From positions 1 through 32,119 of IMG/VR virus record IMGVR_UViG_3300035199_000201: 32,119 nucleotides of DNA. One strand, given 5' to 3'. The notes under the pieces were generated by a model. That model saw only the letters and a list, made by a program, of their open reading frames with translations, did not search any database and had not been told where the DNA came from. Origin of the DNA: a virus. Positions 22,156 through 29,530 of this stretch are shown here, in pieces; positions within the stretch are counted from its first letter, which is position 1, and every line of letters begins with the position of its first letter. A program made the translations under genes and the position numbers.

Positions 22156-22271
22156 TTTTCGATCTCCTCTTGGTTTTCTGGAAATTTCTTATCTAGATAC
22201 CAGCGTGTCAAAATGTGAGTGACGGTAAAGTATATCAGATAGAAGAAAAACCAGAATTTATTTTCAGTCAT
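22152..22271 (-). CDS. small membrane protein (39 aa)
   Basis: A 39-codon leftward frame begins one base after the stop of the gene at 22273 and overlaps the next start as ATGA. The product has one hydrophobic helix (FWFFFYLIYFTVTHIL, residues about 6-21) and a charged tail (KKFPENQEEIEK). Coupling on both sides supports it as a real gene of unknown function. Confidence 0.55.
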   Translation of the reverse strand: MTENKFWFFFYLIYFTVTHILTRWYLDKKFPENQEEIEK

Positions 22272-22272
22272 G

Positions 22273-23220
22273 TCAGTGTACCGGAATAACTATTTTAGTA
22301 TTTTTGAACTCATCCAGATTCCCGCAGGCGTGCGGCGTGTCTTTTATGCTGGTACAAGTTCCGCACGGCCCGGGACAAATGAATATTTTTTCACCGGGAA
22401 ACTGTGCGCGCAGTTCGCGCCGCTCGTCTTTGGTGCGTGTATGGCTTTTGGCGTTACCAGATACCGGCGCGCTTATGAATTCGCCGCGATACCATGGTTG
22501 TTTTTTGAGTGAGTTATGGAGCCCCGTACCCGCATAAATTCCACCTCCTGAACCGTTTAATGCGTAGTTAGTTGGGAATTCATAGCCAGAGGCCACCAGA
22601 TCCGCGAAAAAATGCAGTGATTTGCTGTAGCCATATATACGCAGCCTTGGGAATTTTCGCGCCGTATCGAGCCAAAATTTCAACACCTCGACCGAATGAA
22701 AATCGCCATCAACATACAGCCGTAAAGTGACGGTTTTTTGATCGCGAAATTTTGGAGTGTCTAAGATCCGCGCCAACTCTTGGCGGATTAATTCCCGGCC
22801 AAAATGCCCGCGTTCTAGAATTGAATTTTGGAGCCAGCTCCCCACTGCATGCGCTGATCTATACGCACGCAGCGAGTAGCAATGGCCCCATTTATCCGAG
22901 GCTTTTTTCTTGATGTTCCAGCAGTCACCAGCGCCGGGACAGTTCACGCCGGGGAGCGTGGACCAGTTGAGGAATGGGAGTTTGGCATTGCCCACCGTGA
23001 ACAATGAAAAGGGCGGCTTTTTTTCTATGCTACCCAGCCAAGTTTCCAGCCGCGCTGCCATTACATAATATGACAGTTTATTCACGGCCTTGGCTTTGTC
23101 TTGGATCGCATGCAGCGCGCCGAAAATAGCGCGCTGTGTCCAGCTTTGAGCGGCCAGCTGGTCAAAGGTAGTAACCAAAAAAAGCCGGCTCATTGTGTTG
23201 TTTGTTTGTGTTTTGGCCAC
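22273..23220 (-). CDS. cysteine-containing phage protein of unknown function (315 aa)
   Basis: A GTG start has GGAGGG 8 bases upstream. The sequence contains NCPGAGDCW (residues about 93-101), GHCYSLRAYRSA (about 112-123), YVDGDFHSVEVLKFWLDTARKFP (about 168-190), YGYSKSLHF (about 196-204) and a C-terminal CPGPCGTC cluster. This recalls a phage protein family in which N-terminal CPxxC/CY motifs precede a GDF segment and a Y-T/S-K-S segment. I do not know a function. The cysteines could bind a metal or an iron-sulfur cluster. It is the largest gene of the leftward block. Confidence 0.65.
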   Translation of the reverse strand: MAKTQTNNTMSRLFLVTTFDQLAAQSWTQRAIFGALHAIQDKAKAVNKLSYYVMAARLETWLGSIEKKPPFSLFTVGNAKLPFLNWSTLPGVNCPGAGDCWNIKKKASDKWGHCYSLRAYRSAHAVGSWLQNSILERGHFGRELIRQELARILDTPKFRDQKTVTLRLYVDGDFHSVEVLKFWLDTARKFPRLRIYGYSKSLHFFADLVASGYEFPTNYALNGSGGGIYAGTGLHNSLKKQPWYRGEFISAPVSGNAKSHTRTKDERRELRAQFPGEKIFICPGPCGTCTSIKDTPHACGNLDEFKNTKIVIPVH

Positions 23221-23222
23221 GG

Positions 23223-23936
23223 TTACGCCCTCCCATTAATAGATTTACGCGTGCGCCGGATCTCGTCAAGTTCCATCTCGAGATCGTCGCCGCTGTATTC
23301 TTCCCGGATCGCGTCAAGATCCCGCTCTTCAACCTCTAGATGGTTTGGCGCTGTGATGCGGCGACATTTATATTTTTCGTACCCGTCCCCGTCCGGATCT
23401 TGTTCTGTCCAAGTTTCAATCAATACTATATTCGCGGGTACATCTCCGCCATTGATCGATTCGCCGCGCATGATGCCAAACATCCATGCAGGCGGCATGA
23501 TTGCGAGCTGCTCAGGATCCGCGCCGTATGTGTTCACGTCAACTAGTTGCATCACTGCCAGCGCGCCCATTATATAGTCCGCTTCATTTACCAGCGCGCC
23601 GGATTCTTTTCTGGCTTTGAGCGTCTTTTTCACTGCATCAATTGCAGCGCTGCGGAATTCGTCGCGCGGATCTTTTTTGTCCATATGATCAACTATTTGC
23701 TGATCCTTCATGATTTGCTTGATCAAGAGATTCTGTCTGATATCTCGCTCATTGCCTCGATCGCATTCCGCTTTGGCTGTGTCCTGTGCATCATCCAGAT
23801 CTGGCGTAAAATACCCAGTTCCTTCAGCCACGCCGCCAATATAGAATTGTACTTTGTATTCGTCGAAGTTCTCAGGATCCTTTTTGACTGTGGCGCTGTA
23901 CTGGCCGGCTGTGTAATACATTTTAGGTTGTGTCAT
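23223..23936 (-). CDS. hypothetical acidic protein (237 aa)
   Basis: I chose ATG 23936 because AAGGA lies about 9 bases upstream; an in-frame start seven codons earlier lacks this. The protein has an N-terminal beta region (YYTAGQYSATVKK, YKVQFYIGG), an acidic helical middle with many Asp, Lys and Arg, and a charged C-terminal helix (LDAIREEYSGDDLEMELDEIRRTRKS). No catalytic motif is visible. It is the first gene of the leftward operon and would be read from the intergenic region to its right. Confidence 0.6.
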   Translation of the reverse strand: MTQPKMYYTAGQYSATVKKDPENFDEYKVQFYIGGVAEGTGYFTPDLDDAQDTAKAECDRGNERDIRQNLLIKQIMKDQQIVDHMDKKDPRDEFRSAAIDAVKKTLKARKESGALVNEADYIMGALAVMQLVDVNTYGADPEQLAIMPPAWMFGIMRGESINGGDVPANIVLIETWTEQDPDGDGYEKYKCRRITAPNHLEVEERDLDAIREEYSGDDLEMELDEIRRTRKSINGRA

Positions 23937-24020
23937 GGTGTTGTTCCTTTGGCCCATCCGGGCCGGTTGTGTTGTTTATGCTCATATATATATGCATAAT
24001 AGAATTTGGTTGCTGATCTG

Positions 24021-24034
24021 TAGCTTGTCAACAC
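24021..24034 (-). repeat. GTGTTGACAAGCTA, right copy of a 14-bp inverted pair
   Basis: Reading leftward, this is identical over 14 bases to 21195-21208. A candidate -10 (TATTAT) lies 24 bases beyond its TTGACA, too far for simple sigma70 use, so it may be an operator or activator site for the leftward operon. Confidence 0.65.
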
Positions 24035-24097
24035 TTAATCAACAGCCCACAACAGCAATGAAACGAGTGAACAATTCAAAATAGATCCGGGCGGCTC

Positions 24098-24130
24098 CGA
24101 GCCACCGCGGAGCCAGCGCGGAGCCAGCGC
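24098..24130. repeat. three 11-bp tandem repeats (GGAGCCAGCGC)
   Basis: CGAGCCACCGC, GGAGCCAGCGC and GGAGCCAGCGC lie head to tail. The reverse complement contains TGGCTCC, the same core as the repeats beside attP, and the 11-bp period is also the same. It could be a site for a DNA-binding protein shared with attP, or a terminase recognition site. Confidence 0.55.
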
Positions 24131-24286
24131 CGGCGCGGCCTCTCGGAGGACATGCGGAAACCCATTCCACAAACGGCCAAAATACCCCATGCACCAAGGC
24201 CCAGATTCGCGCTTCGGGTATGTGTGTCTTAGAAATTTTCTTGGCGTTTTTTGTCAACACTCCACTATGTAGCTTTTCTGTGACTT

Positions 24287-24613
24287 ATGACTGCCGATTG
24301 GTACACTTTGACCGATGTAGATGCGGAGCGGTTAGAAGAAGCCATTACCCAGAGTGAAGAATACGCAACGAAAATGGCCATCTTTGCATCAGCCTTTATA
24401 GCGCCGGAAATGCGCTATTTACAATTGGCCGCGCACAAGATTTATGATGAGTTAAGCGAGCGCGAGAAACAAGTGTTCGAAATGAAGCTCAAAGGCCATG
24501 AATGCACGCACATCGCCCTAGCGCTGGAGATCAGCCGCAGCAGCGCAAGAGTCTACTGGGCCAGAGCATTAAAAAAGTGCGCAAAGGTCATCATGTCACC
24601 ATCTGAGGTATAA
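24287..24613 (+). CDS. LuxR/sigma-4-like helix-turn-helix protein (108 aa)
   Basis: The C-terminal half (YDELSEREKQVFEMKLKGHECTHIALALEISRSSARVYWARALKKC) matches the helix-turn-helix of LuxR or sigma-70 region 4 proteins. It has the L-S-x-R-E-x-x-V entry, the G-x-x-x-x-x-I-A-x-x-L turn and a recognition helix with S-S-A-R-V-Y. The N-terminal half is helical and hydrophobic. It is the first gene of the late packaging and head operon, so it may regulate late transcription or be part of packaging; a second HTH terminase-like protein follows directly. Confidence 0.6.
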   Translation: MTADWYTLTDVDAERLEEAITQSEEYATKMAIFASAFIAPEMRYLQLAAHKIYDELSEREKQVFEMKLKGHECTHIALALEISRSSARVYWARALKKCAKVIMSPSEV

Positions 24614-24615
24614 GT

Positions 24616-25032
24616 ATGGCAACACCACATAACAAACGTACAGACATAGACAGTGACCAAGTCCGCATGCTCGCGGGTTTTGGTTGCACCATCATCGACA
24701 TTGCAAAATACTTCCAAGTATCTGAGTCAGTAATCCGCAAGCGTTTCCGCGGTGAATATGAAGCTGGTTTGGAGGACGTAAAATTGAAATTGCGCCAGAA
24801 CATTTTGAAAATGTCTTTGGTCGAAAAAAACACCGCCTGCACCATCTTCCTCTGTAAGAATTTTCTTGGTATGAGCGACAAAACAGCCGTTGACTTAACT
24901 GGTAACCTAGAAGCGCTCTTAAAAGAGTGCGGCTTTGAGGACAATCCACTTGATCAAGCAAATAATGAACAGGCAAAAGCTATGGAATCTCTTGGGGTAT
25001 CACCCGACACCACAACAGAGGCTAGTGCATGA
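24616..25032 (+). CDS. terS: terminase small subunit (138 aa)
   Basis: An N-terminal helix-turn-helix (VRMLAGFGCTIIDIAKYFQVSESVIRKRF, residues about 15-43) is followed by a helical oligomerisation region (LKLRQNILKMSLVEKNTACTIFLCKNFLGM). This pattern, especially N-T-A-C-T-I-F-L-C-K-N-F-L-G, is common in phage small terminases. The C-terminus is acidic and flexible, likely contacting the large subunit. It overlaps the large terminase gene by 68 bases. The protein recognises phage DNA for packaging. Confidence 0.85.
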   Translation: MATPHNKRTDIDSDQVRMLAGFGCTIIDIAKYFQVSESVIRKRFRGEYEAGLEDVKLKLRQNILKMSLVEKNTACTIFLCKNFLGMSDKTAVDLTGNLEALLKECGFEDNPLDQANNEQAKAMESLGVSPDTTTEASA

Positions 25033-26292
25033 ATCCCGTGCGCGTTATCGCTGTGTAAACTTCGGCCGTAGGGCCGGTAAATCTTTCTTAGCTGCGCATG
25101 AAATCATGCCGTGGCTCTTAACTCCCAACACTCGCGGCTGGATCGTTGCGCCCAATTATTCATTGGCCCAGAAAGTGGCCAGAGAGGTTAAGCGCATGGT
25201 TATCGTAGATCTCAAGCTACCAGTAACCGCAAAGAAAGAAATCAGCGGAGATCTCTACTTATTACGCCTCGCGGGCCTGAACTCAGAGTTGGTAGTGAAG
25301 TCAGCGGACAGTCCAGACTCCCTCATCGGAGATGGCTGAATGGGGCAACCTATTCATACTTATATACCGGCGTAGACTATCTTATCATTGACGAAATGGC
25401 TTTAATTGCTCGCAGTACATACGAAATGTACTTGCGCCCTACCCTTGCGGACAGGCAGGGCTGGGTACTCTTCTGTTCCACCCCGCGCGGATTCAATTTC
25501 TGGGAAGAGATTGTAAATAAGCGTGGTCAAGATGACAGCTTTCCAGAGTGGGAGAGTTGGACATTCCCATCAACATCCTCGCCGTATTTCAAAGACGACG
25601 TGGAAGAACTCAAAAGGACAATGACCCGTGAAACGTATCTCCAAGAAATCGAAGCCAGCTTCCAATCGTTCTCAGGACGAGTATACAATTTTGATTACCA
25701 CAAGCAAGTGGACGCAAGCGTCGTCTATGACCCCGCCCTGCCAGTTTACGGAGCCATTGATTGGGGCTATCGTAGATCCGCCTTTGGAGTATTCCAAACA
25801 AAGCTGCGTAAATCTGGCTTACCTACCATCTACCAGATAGATGAGATCTGTTTGGAAGACACTAAGACATCTGAGTTAGCTAATCGCATCAATGCGCTGC
25901 CCTATAACTTTGTGCGTTTGTGGGGGGACCCGGCTGGGGCGGGTACTAATTTGCAGAGTGGAATTTCGGATATAGAAGTTTTTCGGAAGCACGGTCTGCG
26001 CGTAGATGTAAAACGAGACAGTATTTCCAGAAACATAGTTTCCGGCGTAGCACATGTCCGGCGCTGGTTCGAGGATGCGCAGGGTGAGACAAGTTTTTTC
26101 ATTAATCCAAGGTGCGAAGTATCCATTCAGAGTTACGAGAACTATCGTTACCCGGAGATCAAGGCAGATCAGCGGGTGCGTGAAGAGCCGTTAAAAGATG
26201 GTCGTTTCGATCATTGTTGTGATATGCTTCGCTACTTTTTAGTTAATTACCATTCTATCAAGAGTCGCAAGGCTGGAATGATAGAATGGTAG
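24965..26292 (+). CDS. terL: terminase large subunit, frame interrupted; candidate translational bypass
   Basis: The packaging motor is encoded in two frames. Part one runs from ATG 24965 to GGC 25334-25336 (124 residues), with Walker A GRRAGKS at residues 34-40, and stops at TGA 25337. Part two is open from upstream of 25372 and carries VDYLIIDE (Walker B), CSTPRGFNFWEE, and nuclease acidic residues in AIDWG, LWGDPAG and RFDHCCDMLRY. Removing the 35 nt from 25337 to 25371 gives SLIGDG-VDYLIIDE, the usual family spacing, and a 430-residue protein. A single -1 slip would instead insert 12 residues before Walker B. Alternatives are a sequencing error or a split gene, but both halves carry intact motifs. 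Confidence 0.85.
25334..25371 (+). promoter_or_regulatory. candidate translational bypass element in terL
   Basis: GGC (25334-25336) is the proposed take-off codon, followed at once by the stop TGA. GAATGGG (25338-25344) pairs with CCTATTC (25349-25355) around a GCAA tetraloop, a 7-bp stem with one G-U pair. After a 13-base A/T-rich linker comes a second GGC (25369-25371), the proposed landing codon. Decoding would resume at GTA 25372. T4 gene 60 has the same parts: identical glycine codons, a stop after take-off, and a tetraloop hairpin in a 50-nt gap. Bypass is inferred, not shown. Confidence 0.55.
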
Positions 26293-26318
26293 ATGTCACC
26301 TATCACACAATAACATAG

Positions 26319-27644
26319 ATGCTAATCCCGAATCTCGCGCAAGAAGTAGTAGTTAACAGTTTAACCGATTCGCTCTCAGCTTTTGAGAACGAGCGCAATC
26401 GTCATAGAGAGTATTTACTTGACTTCTATGAAGGTTACTCAGATCAGTATGTAGAAAAGTATTTTGGCACGGAGAGTTTGCGACAAGTTCCGCTTTTTAC
26501 GCAGAATTTGACCAGAAGAGTAGCAGCGCTCCGTGGGCTTTCGTACAAGCGCCCCCCTCGTGCTTTTGTGGATGCTAAGTATGAAGATTTAGTAAATATG
26601 GCTGGCCTTAATGCCACGCGCCGTCAGTTGGAGCGCTTGACATTCTTACTAGGCACGATGGCATATCATTGCCGTTGGAGTGAGCGCAATCAGCGTGTTG
26701 AGCATGAGGTGCTGCCGTTCTTTGAGCCGTTGTTTCTTGAGTCTGGTGACCCGGAGCCGTTTGGAGTTATGTATCCAATACAGTATCACGGGAATCAGCG
26801 CACTCACGAATTGACGTATGCGGTCTGGACGGAAGACCGTCCCGGCTACGCAGGCCAGCATTATTTGATTGATACTGGTGGCAAGATTACATCGGTGAAC
26901 GATGGTGATATTAATCCGTATGGTCGTATGCCGGTGGTTTTTGTTCACCGGGAGAATCCATGTCGAGATTGGTTTACGGCAGATGCCAGCGACGTAGTGC
27001 GCGCGGATCTCTCATTATCAGTTGGTATGACGGAGGTTGCTCTTTGTCTGCGCCTAGGTGCAATTGGAATCAAGTGGATCAACAATGTTGATAATGAGTC
27101 ACGAGTGGAAATGGGTGTGGACAAAATTTTATATTTGCCAGAAAACAGCCAGATGGGAGTCACAGGCCCAAGCGCAGATCTGAACCAGATTATCCAAAGT
27201 TTACGCTTTATGACTGAAGCTACGCTCCAGAACAATCATATCCGGGTAAAGTTTCTTGATGCAAAGGGCAACAGTCCCAGTGCAGCCAGTTTGAAGTTAC
27301 AGGATATTGAATTAACGGATGAGCGCGCAGCCAGCTTGGAAGACACTTGGCGACCATTTGAAAAAGATAGATTTGATATAGATCGTAGAATTATTGAAGT
27401 GCAGACCGGCACTAAACTTGATCCAGATTACAGCGTGGATTTTGTAGAGCCGGATAACCAGATTATGACTGTACAGGATGAGATCCAGTACTGGCAATGG
27501 CGCTTTGATAACAATCTGGCTACCCCCGAAGATTATTTTAAAGCTACAAACGTAGATTATAACCAATCGCAATTAGATGAATTCCGCTCTATCGAGAATG
27601 AGCGTGAGCCGGTAAATAGACTGCTTAATAGATTACAGAGTTAG
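26319..27644 (+). CDS. portal protein (441 aa)
   Basis: Located directly after the large terminase, it has the length and character of siphovirus portals. It has an N-terminal helical clip region (HREYLLDFYEGYSDQYVEKYFG), NLTRRVAALRGLSYKRPPR, a central beta-rich part (residues about 125-215), a long helix region after VGMTEVALCLRLG, and a C-terminal helical crown (YWQWRFDNNLATPEDYF). It forms the dodecameric ring at one capsid vertex, through which DNA is packaged. No ribosome-binding site is strong. Confidence 0.8.
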   Translation: MLIPNLAQEVVVNSLTDSLSAFENERNRHREYLLDFYEGYSDQYVEKYFGTESLRQVPLFTQNLTRRVAALRGLSYKRPPRAFVDAKYEDLVNMAGLNATRRQLERLTFLLGTMAYHCRWSERNQRVEHEVLPFFEPLFLESGDPEPFGVMYPIQYHGNQRTHELTYAVWTEDRPGYAGQHYLIDTGGKITSVNDGDINPYGRMPVVFVHRENPCRDWFTADASDVVRADLSLSVGMTEVALCLRLGAIGIKWINNVDNESRVEMGVDKILYLPENSQMGVTGPSADLNQIIQSLRFMTEATLQNNHIRVKFLDAKGNSPSAASLKLQDIELTDERAASLEDTWRPFEKDRFDIDRRIIEVQTGTKLDPDYSVDFVEPDNQIMTVQDEIQYWQWRFDNNLATPEDYFKATNVDYNQSQLDEFRSIENEREPVNRLLNRLQS

Positions 27645-27646
27645 CA

Positions 27647-28444
27647 ATGCCCGGCATTGATGACGCAGCTGCATCATACATCGACAGTCTGGACAATTCA
27701 ACAGACGAGTTTTTAAATGATATTGAACAAATGGAAGACCAAGGTTTATCGCCACTGGAGATACTTGCTATTCTCGCTGCGCTGGACGTTACGACCTACG
27801 TTATTGAAGATCTGGGTATGTCTACCGGCATCAACGCCTACATCGCTGCAACTGAAGATATTCTTGATAATATGCCGTTTTCTGGGGCTGCGACCGAAGC
27901 AGAACTCTTGGCTTTACAGAATGTCCAACGCTCCACAATAGTCCAGTATACGGGTCACGTTGGCAGCACGGTTCGCAACGAGATCTCCAAGGGTGTTATA
28001 GCTGGTTCCACCAGAGATGAAATCAAAGGCGCAATTCAGCGTCATGTAGTTACCAGCGATAATTCCATCAAGTTAATCACAGAAACCGCGCTGGCTGATT
28101 ACCAGCAATCCGTGTCGCATGTTATGTCTGCGAATCAGCCGGAGAGTATGAAGTATTTCTATATCGGCCCTATGGATGAGCGCACACGTCCCTTATGTCG
28201 TGAGATCCTTGCCGGCATGCCCTATACTAAGGCGCAAATAGATTCACGTTTTCCGGGTGCGTTTGTTGATCGTGGTGGGCCTCGCTGCCGACATCATTGG
28301 CAGAAAATGTCACCTGACAAGATATTAGTAGACCACCGAAATGAAGCAAAGCGGCGCATTAAAGAGCTAAAAAAAGCAAAACGATACAAGCGTCCACAGA
28401 CCATACAGCAGTACTATGAAAAACGTAAACTTTCTCAATCTTAA
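27647..28444 (+). CDS. MuF-like head morphogenesis protein (265 aa)
   Basis: The C-terminal half has the hallmark of the Mu gpF / SPP1 gp7 family: YIGPMDERTRPLCREILAGMPYT (about residues 172-194) and VDRGGPRCRHHWQKM (about 207-221), with the D-x-R-T-R-P-x-C motif and the following C-x-H. The N-terminal half is helical. It follows the portal gene with only two bases between. These minor head proteins bind the portal and enter the capsid in few copies. A lysine-rich tail (KRRIKELKKAKRYKR) may bind DNA. Confidence 0.85.
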   Translation: MPGIDDAAASYIDSLDNSTDEFLNDIEQMEDQGLSPLEILAILAALDVTTYVIEDLGMSTGINAYIAATEDILDNMPFSGAATEAELLALQNVQRSTIVQYTGHVGSTVRNEISKGVIAGSTRDEIKGAIQRHVVTSDNSIKLITETALADYQQSVSHVMSANQPESMKYFYIGPMDERTRPLCREILAGMPYTKAQIDSRFPGAFVDRGGPRCRHHWQKMSPDKILVDHRNEAKRRIKELKKAKRYKRPQTIQQYYEKRKLSQS

Positions 28445-28973
28445 CAAACTTCTAAAGTTCAAGCAGAACGATGCGCGTATTGGCGGATCTAATCTGGCTA
28501 TGGCGCATAAGAAGCAGATTTTGAAGGGTATAGATGCCCATGGTCATACATTTAATGCATACACGCCAAAGTATGCGAAAGAGAAATCTGGTGGTGAGTA
28601 CGCTGGTCAGATATCATCTAAAGTATCTCCACCCAACTTGACGCTCACTGGCCAGATGCTCAAGGCATTTAAGTTTATTAAAAGCAATGTGATGGGTGAA
28701 ATAAAAATTGAATACGGAATCACAGATTCTGACCAAGCCACAAAGATGATCGCTAATAATTTAGGTCGCTTTGGCAAGCGTCGTATGCCAGATGCCAAGG
28801 GCCGTAAACGAAAAAAAGTAGTGAAGCGTGGTGCATCTAAGCGTGTAGTCGCTGCTAACCAGAAGGTTGGCCCGAATGTGGAAAAAGAAATTGTAAATAT
28901 GTTCGCTGAAGTTATAGGGCGCAACATTAGAGAATTAGATAAACACCAAGTCGTAGTTGTACACAGATTGTAA
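28416..28973 (+). CDS. phage virion morphogenesis / Mu gpG-like protein (185 aa)
   Basis: It begins 29 bases inside the MuF-like gene. The segment AYTPKYAKEKSGGEY...PPNLTLTGQMLKAFKFI (residues about 47-88) matches the Mu G-like virion morphogenesis family, in which Y...Y...K is followed by N-L-T-L-T-G-x-M-L. Later residues are basic (KGRKRKKVVKRGASKR). The family is thought to act in head completion or head-tail joining. The gene order MuF - this protein - scaffold - capsid supports the role. Confidence 0.7.
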   Translation: MKNVNFLNLNKLLKFKQNDARIGGSNLAMAHKKQILKGIDAHGHTFNAYTPKYAKEKSGGEYAGQISSKVSPPNLTLTGQMLKAFKFIKSNVMGEIKIEYGITDSDQATKMIANNLGRFGKRRMPDAKGRKRKKVVKRGASKRVVAANQKVGPNVEKEIVNMFAEVIGRNIRELDKHQVVVVHRL

Positions 28974-28987
28974 CAGGAGACAGACAG

Positions 28988-29518
28988 ATGTCTGAAGAAC
29001 AGAACGCTCAAGTTGAGCAAGCCGCTCCCGCTTTAGAGGAGCAAGTAGCCACCAGCGAAAGTGCGCAAGACGCTGGCGAGCTTATCGCAGATGCGAAGAA
29101 GTACAGAAAACGCGCCCAGCAAAGTGAAACTAGAACCGCAGAGCTTGAAGGTAAGCTCAAAGAGATGGAAGAAACGAAGTTATCCGAGAATGAAGAATGG
29201 AAAACATTGGCAGAAAAACGCGGGGCTGAATTAGCAGAATTAAAAGAATATGCCGACCGTGGTAAAGCGTTGGAAGACGTATTGCGCGCGGAAGCTATGG
29301 AATCACTTACTGAAGAGGATCGAGAGTTTGCGGAAGACCTTTCCACAGAAAAACTACTCAAATTTGCCAAGCGTGTAGCGCCTATCGAGAAAGTTGCTAC
29401 CAATGAAAGTGCTGCATCGCCAGTAGCGCAAATTGAGAAAGATTCTTGGGAGATGTCGCCTGAAGAACGCCGCAAGCACTGGTCGACTATTGTTAAAAAC
29501 TATCAAGCTAAATCTTAA
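28988..29518 (+). CDS. capsid scaffold protein (176 aa)
   Basis: The protein is highly charged and helical, with an acidic N-terminus (EEQNAQVEQAAPALEEQVATSE) and a long coiled coil (residues about 33-85, KKYRKRAQQSETRTAELEGKLKEMEE). A basic C-terminal end (ERRKHWSTIVKNYQAKS) would contact the capsid protein. This composition and the place directly before the major capsid gene match siphovirus scaffolds. AACAGGAGACAGACAG precedes the start. It should be lost after capsid assembly. Confidence 0.8.
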   Translation: MSEEQNAQVEQAAPALEEQVATSESAQDAGELIADAKKYRKRAQQSETRTAELEGKLKEMEETKLSENEEWKTLAEKRGAELAELKEYADRGKALEDVLRAEAMESLTEEDREFAEDLSTEKLLKFAKRVAPIEKVATNESAASPVAQIEKDSWEMSPEERRKHWSTIVKNYQAKS

Positions 29519-29530
29519 TGGAGATTACAA

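Larger units (their letters stand above)
23937..24286. other. intergenic region between leftward block and packaging operon
   Basis: About 350 bases separate divergent operons. For leftward transcription TATTAT and an alternating TA tract lie at about 23980-24005, and the motif GTGTTGACAAGCTA lies at 24021-24034 (minus strand). A GC-rich 11-bp tandem repeat is at 24098-24130, and a second reverse GTGTTGACA is at 24252-24260. No gene is convincing here. Its place just upstream of the terminase genes is where cos or pac sites commonly occur. Confidence 0.5.

Noticed and set aside
24039-24260. A 73-residue leftward frame in the intergenic region
   Set aside because: It is translated from GC-rich tandem repeats and lacks a ribosome-binding site.
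25334-25396. A conventional -1 slippery frameshift in terL
   Set aside because: No X XXY YYZ heptamer is in phase near the stop, and the product would carry 12 extra residues in a conserved spot; it is kept only as an alternative to bypass.
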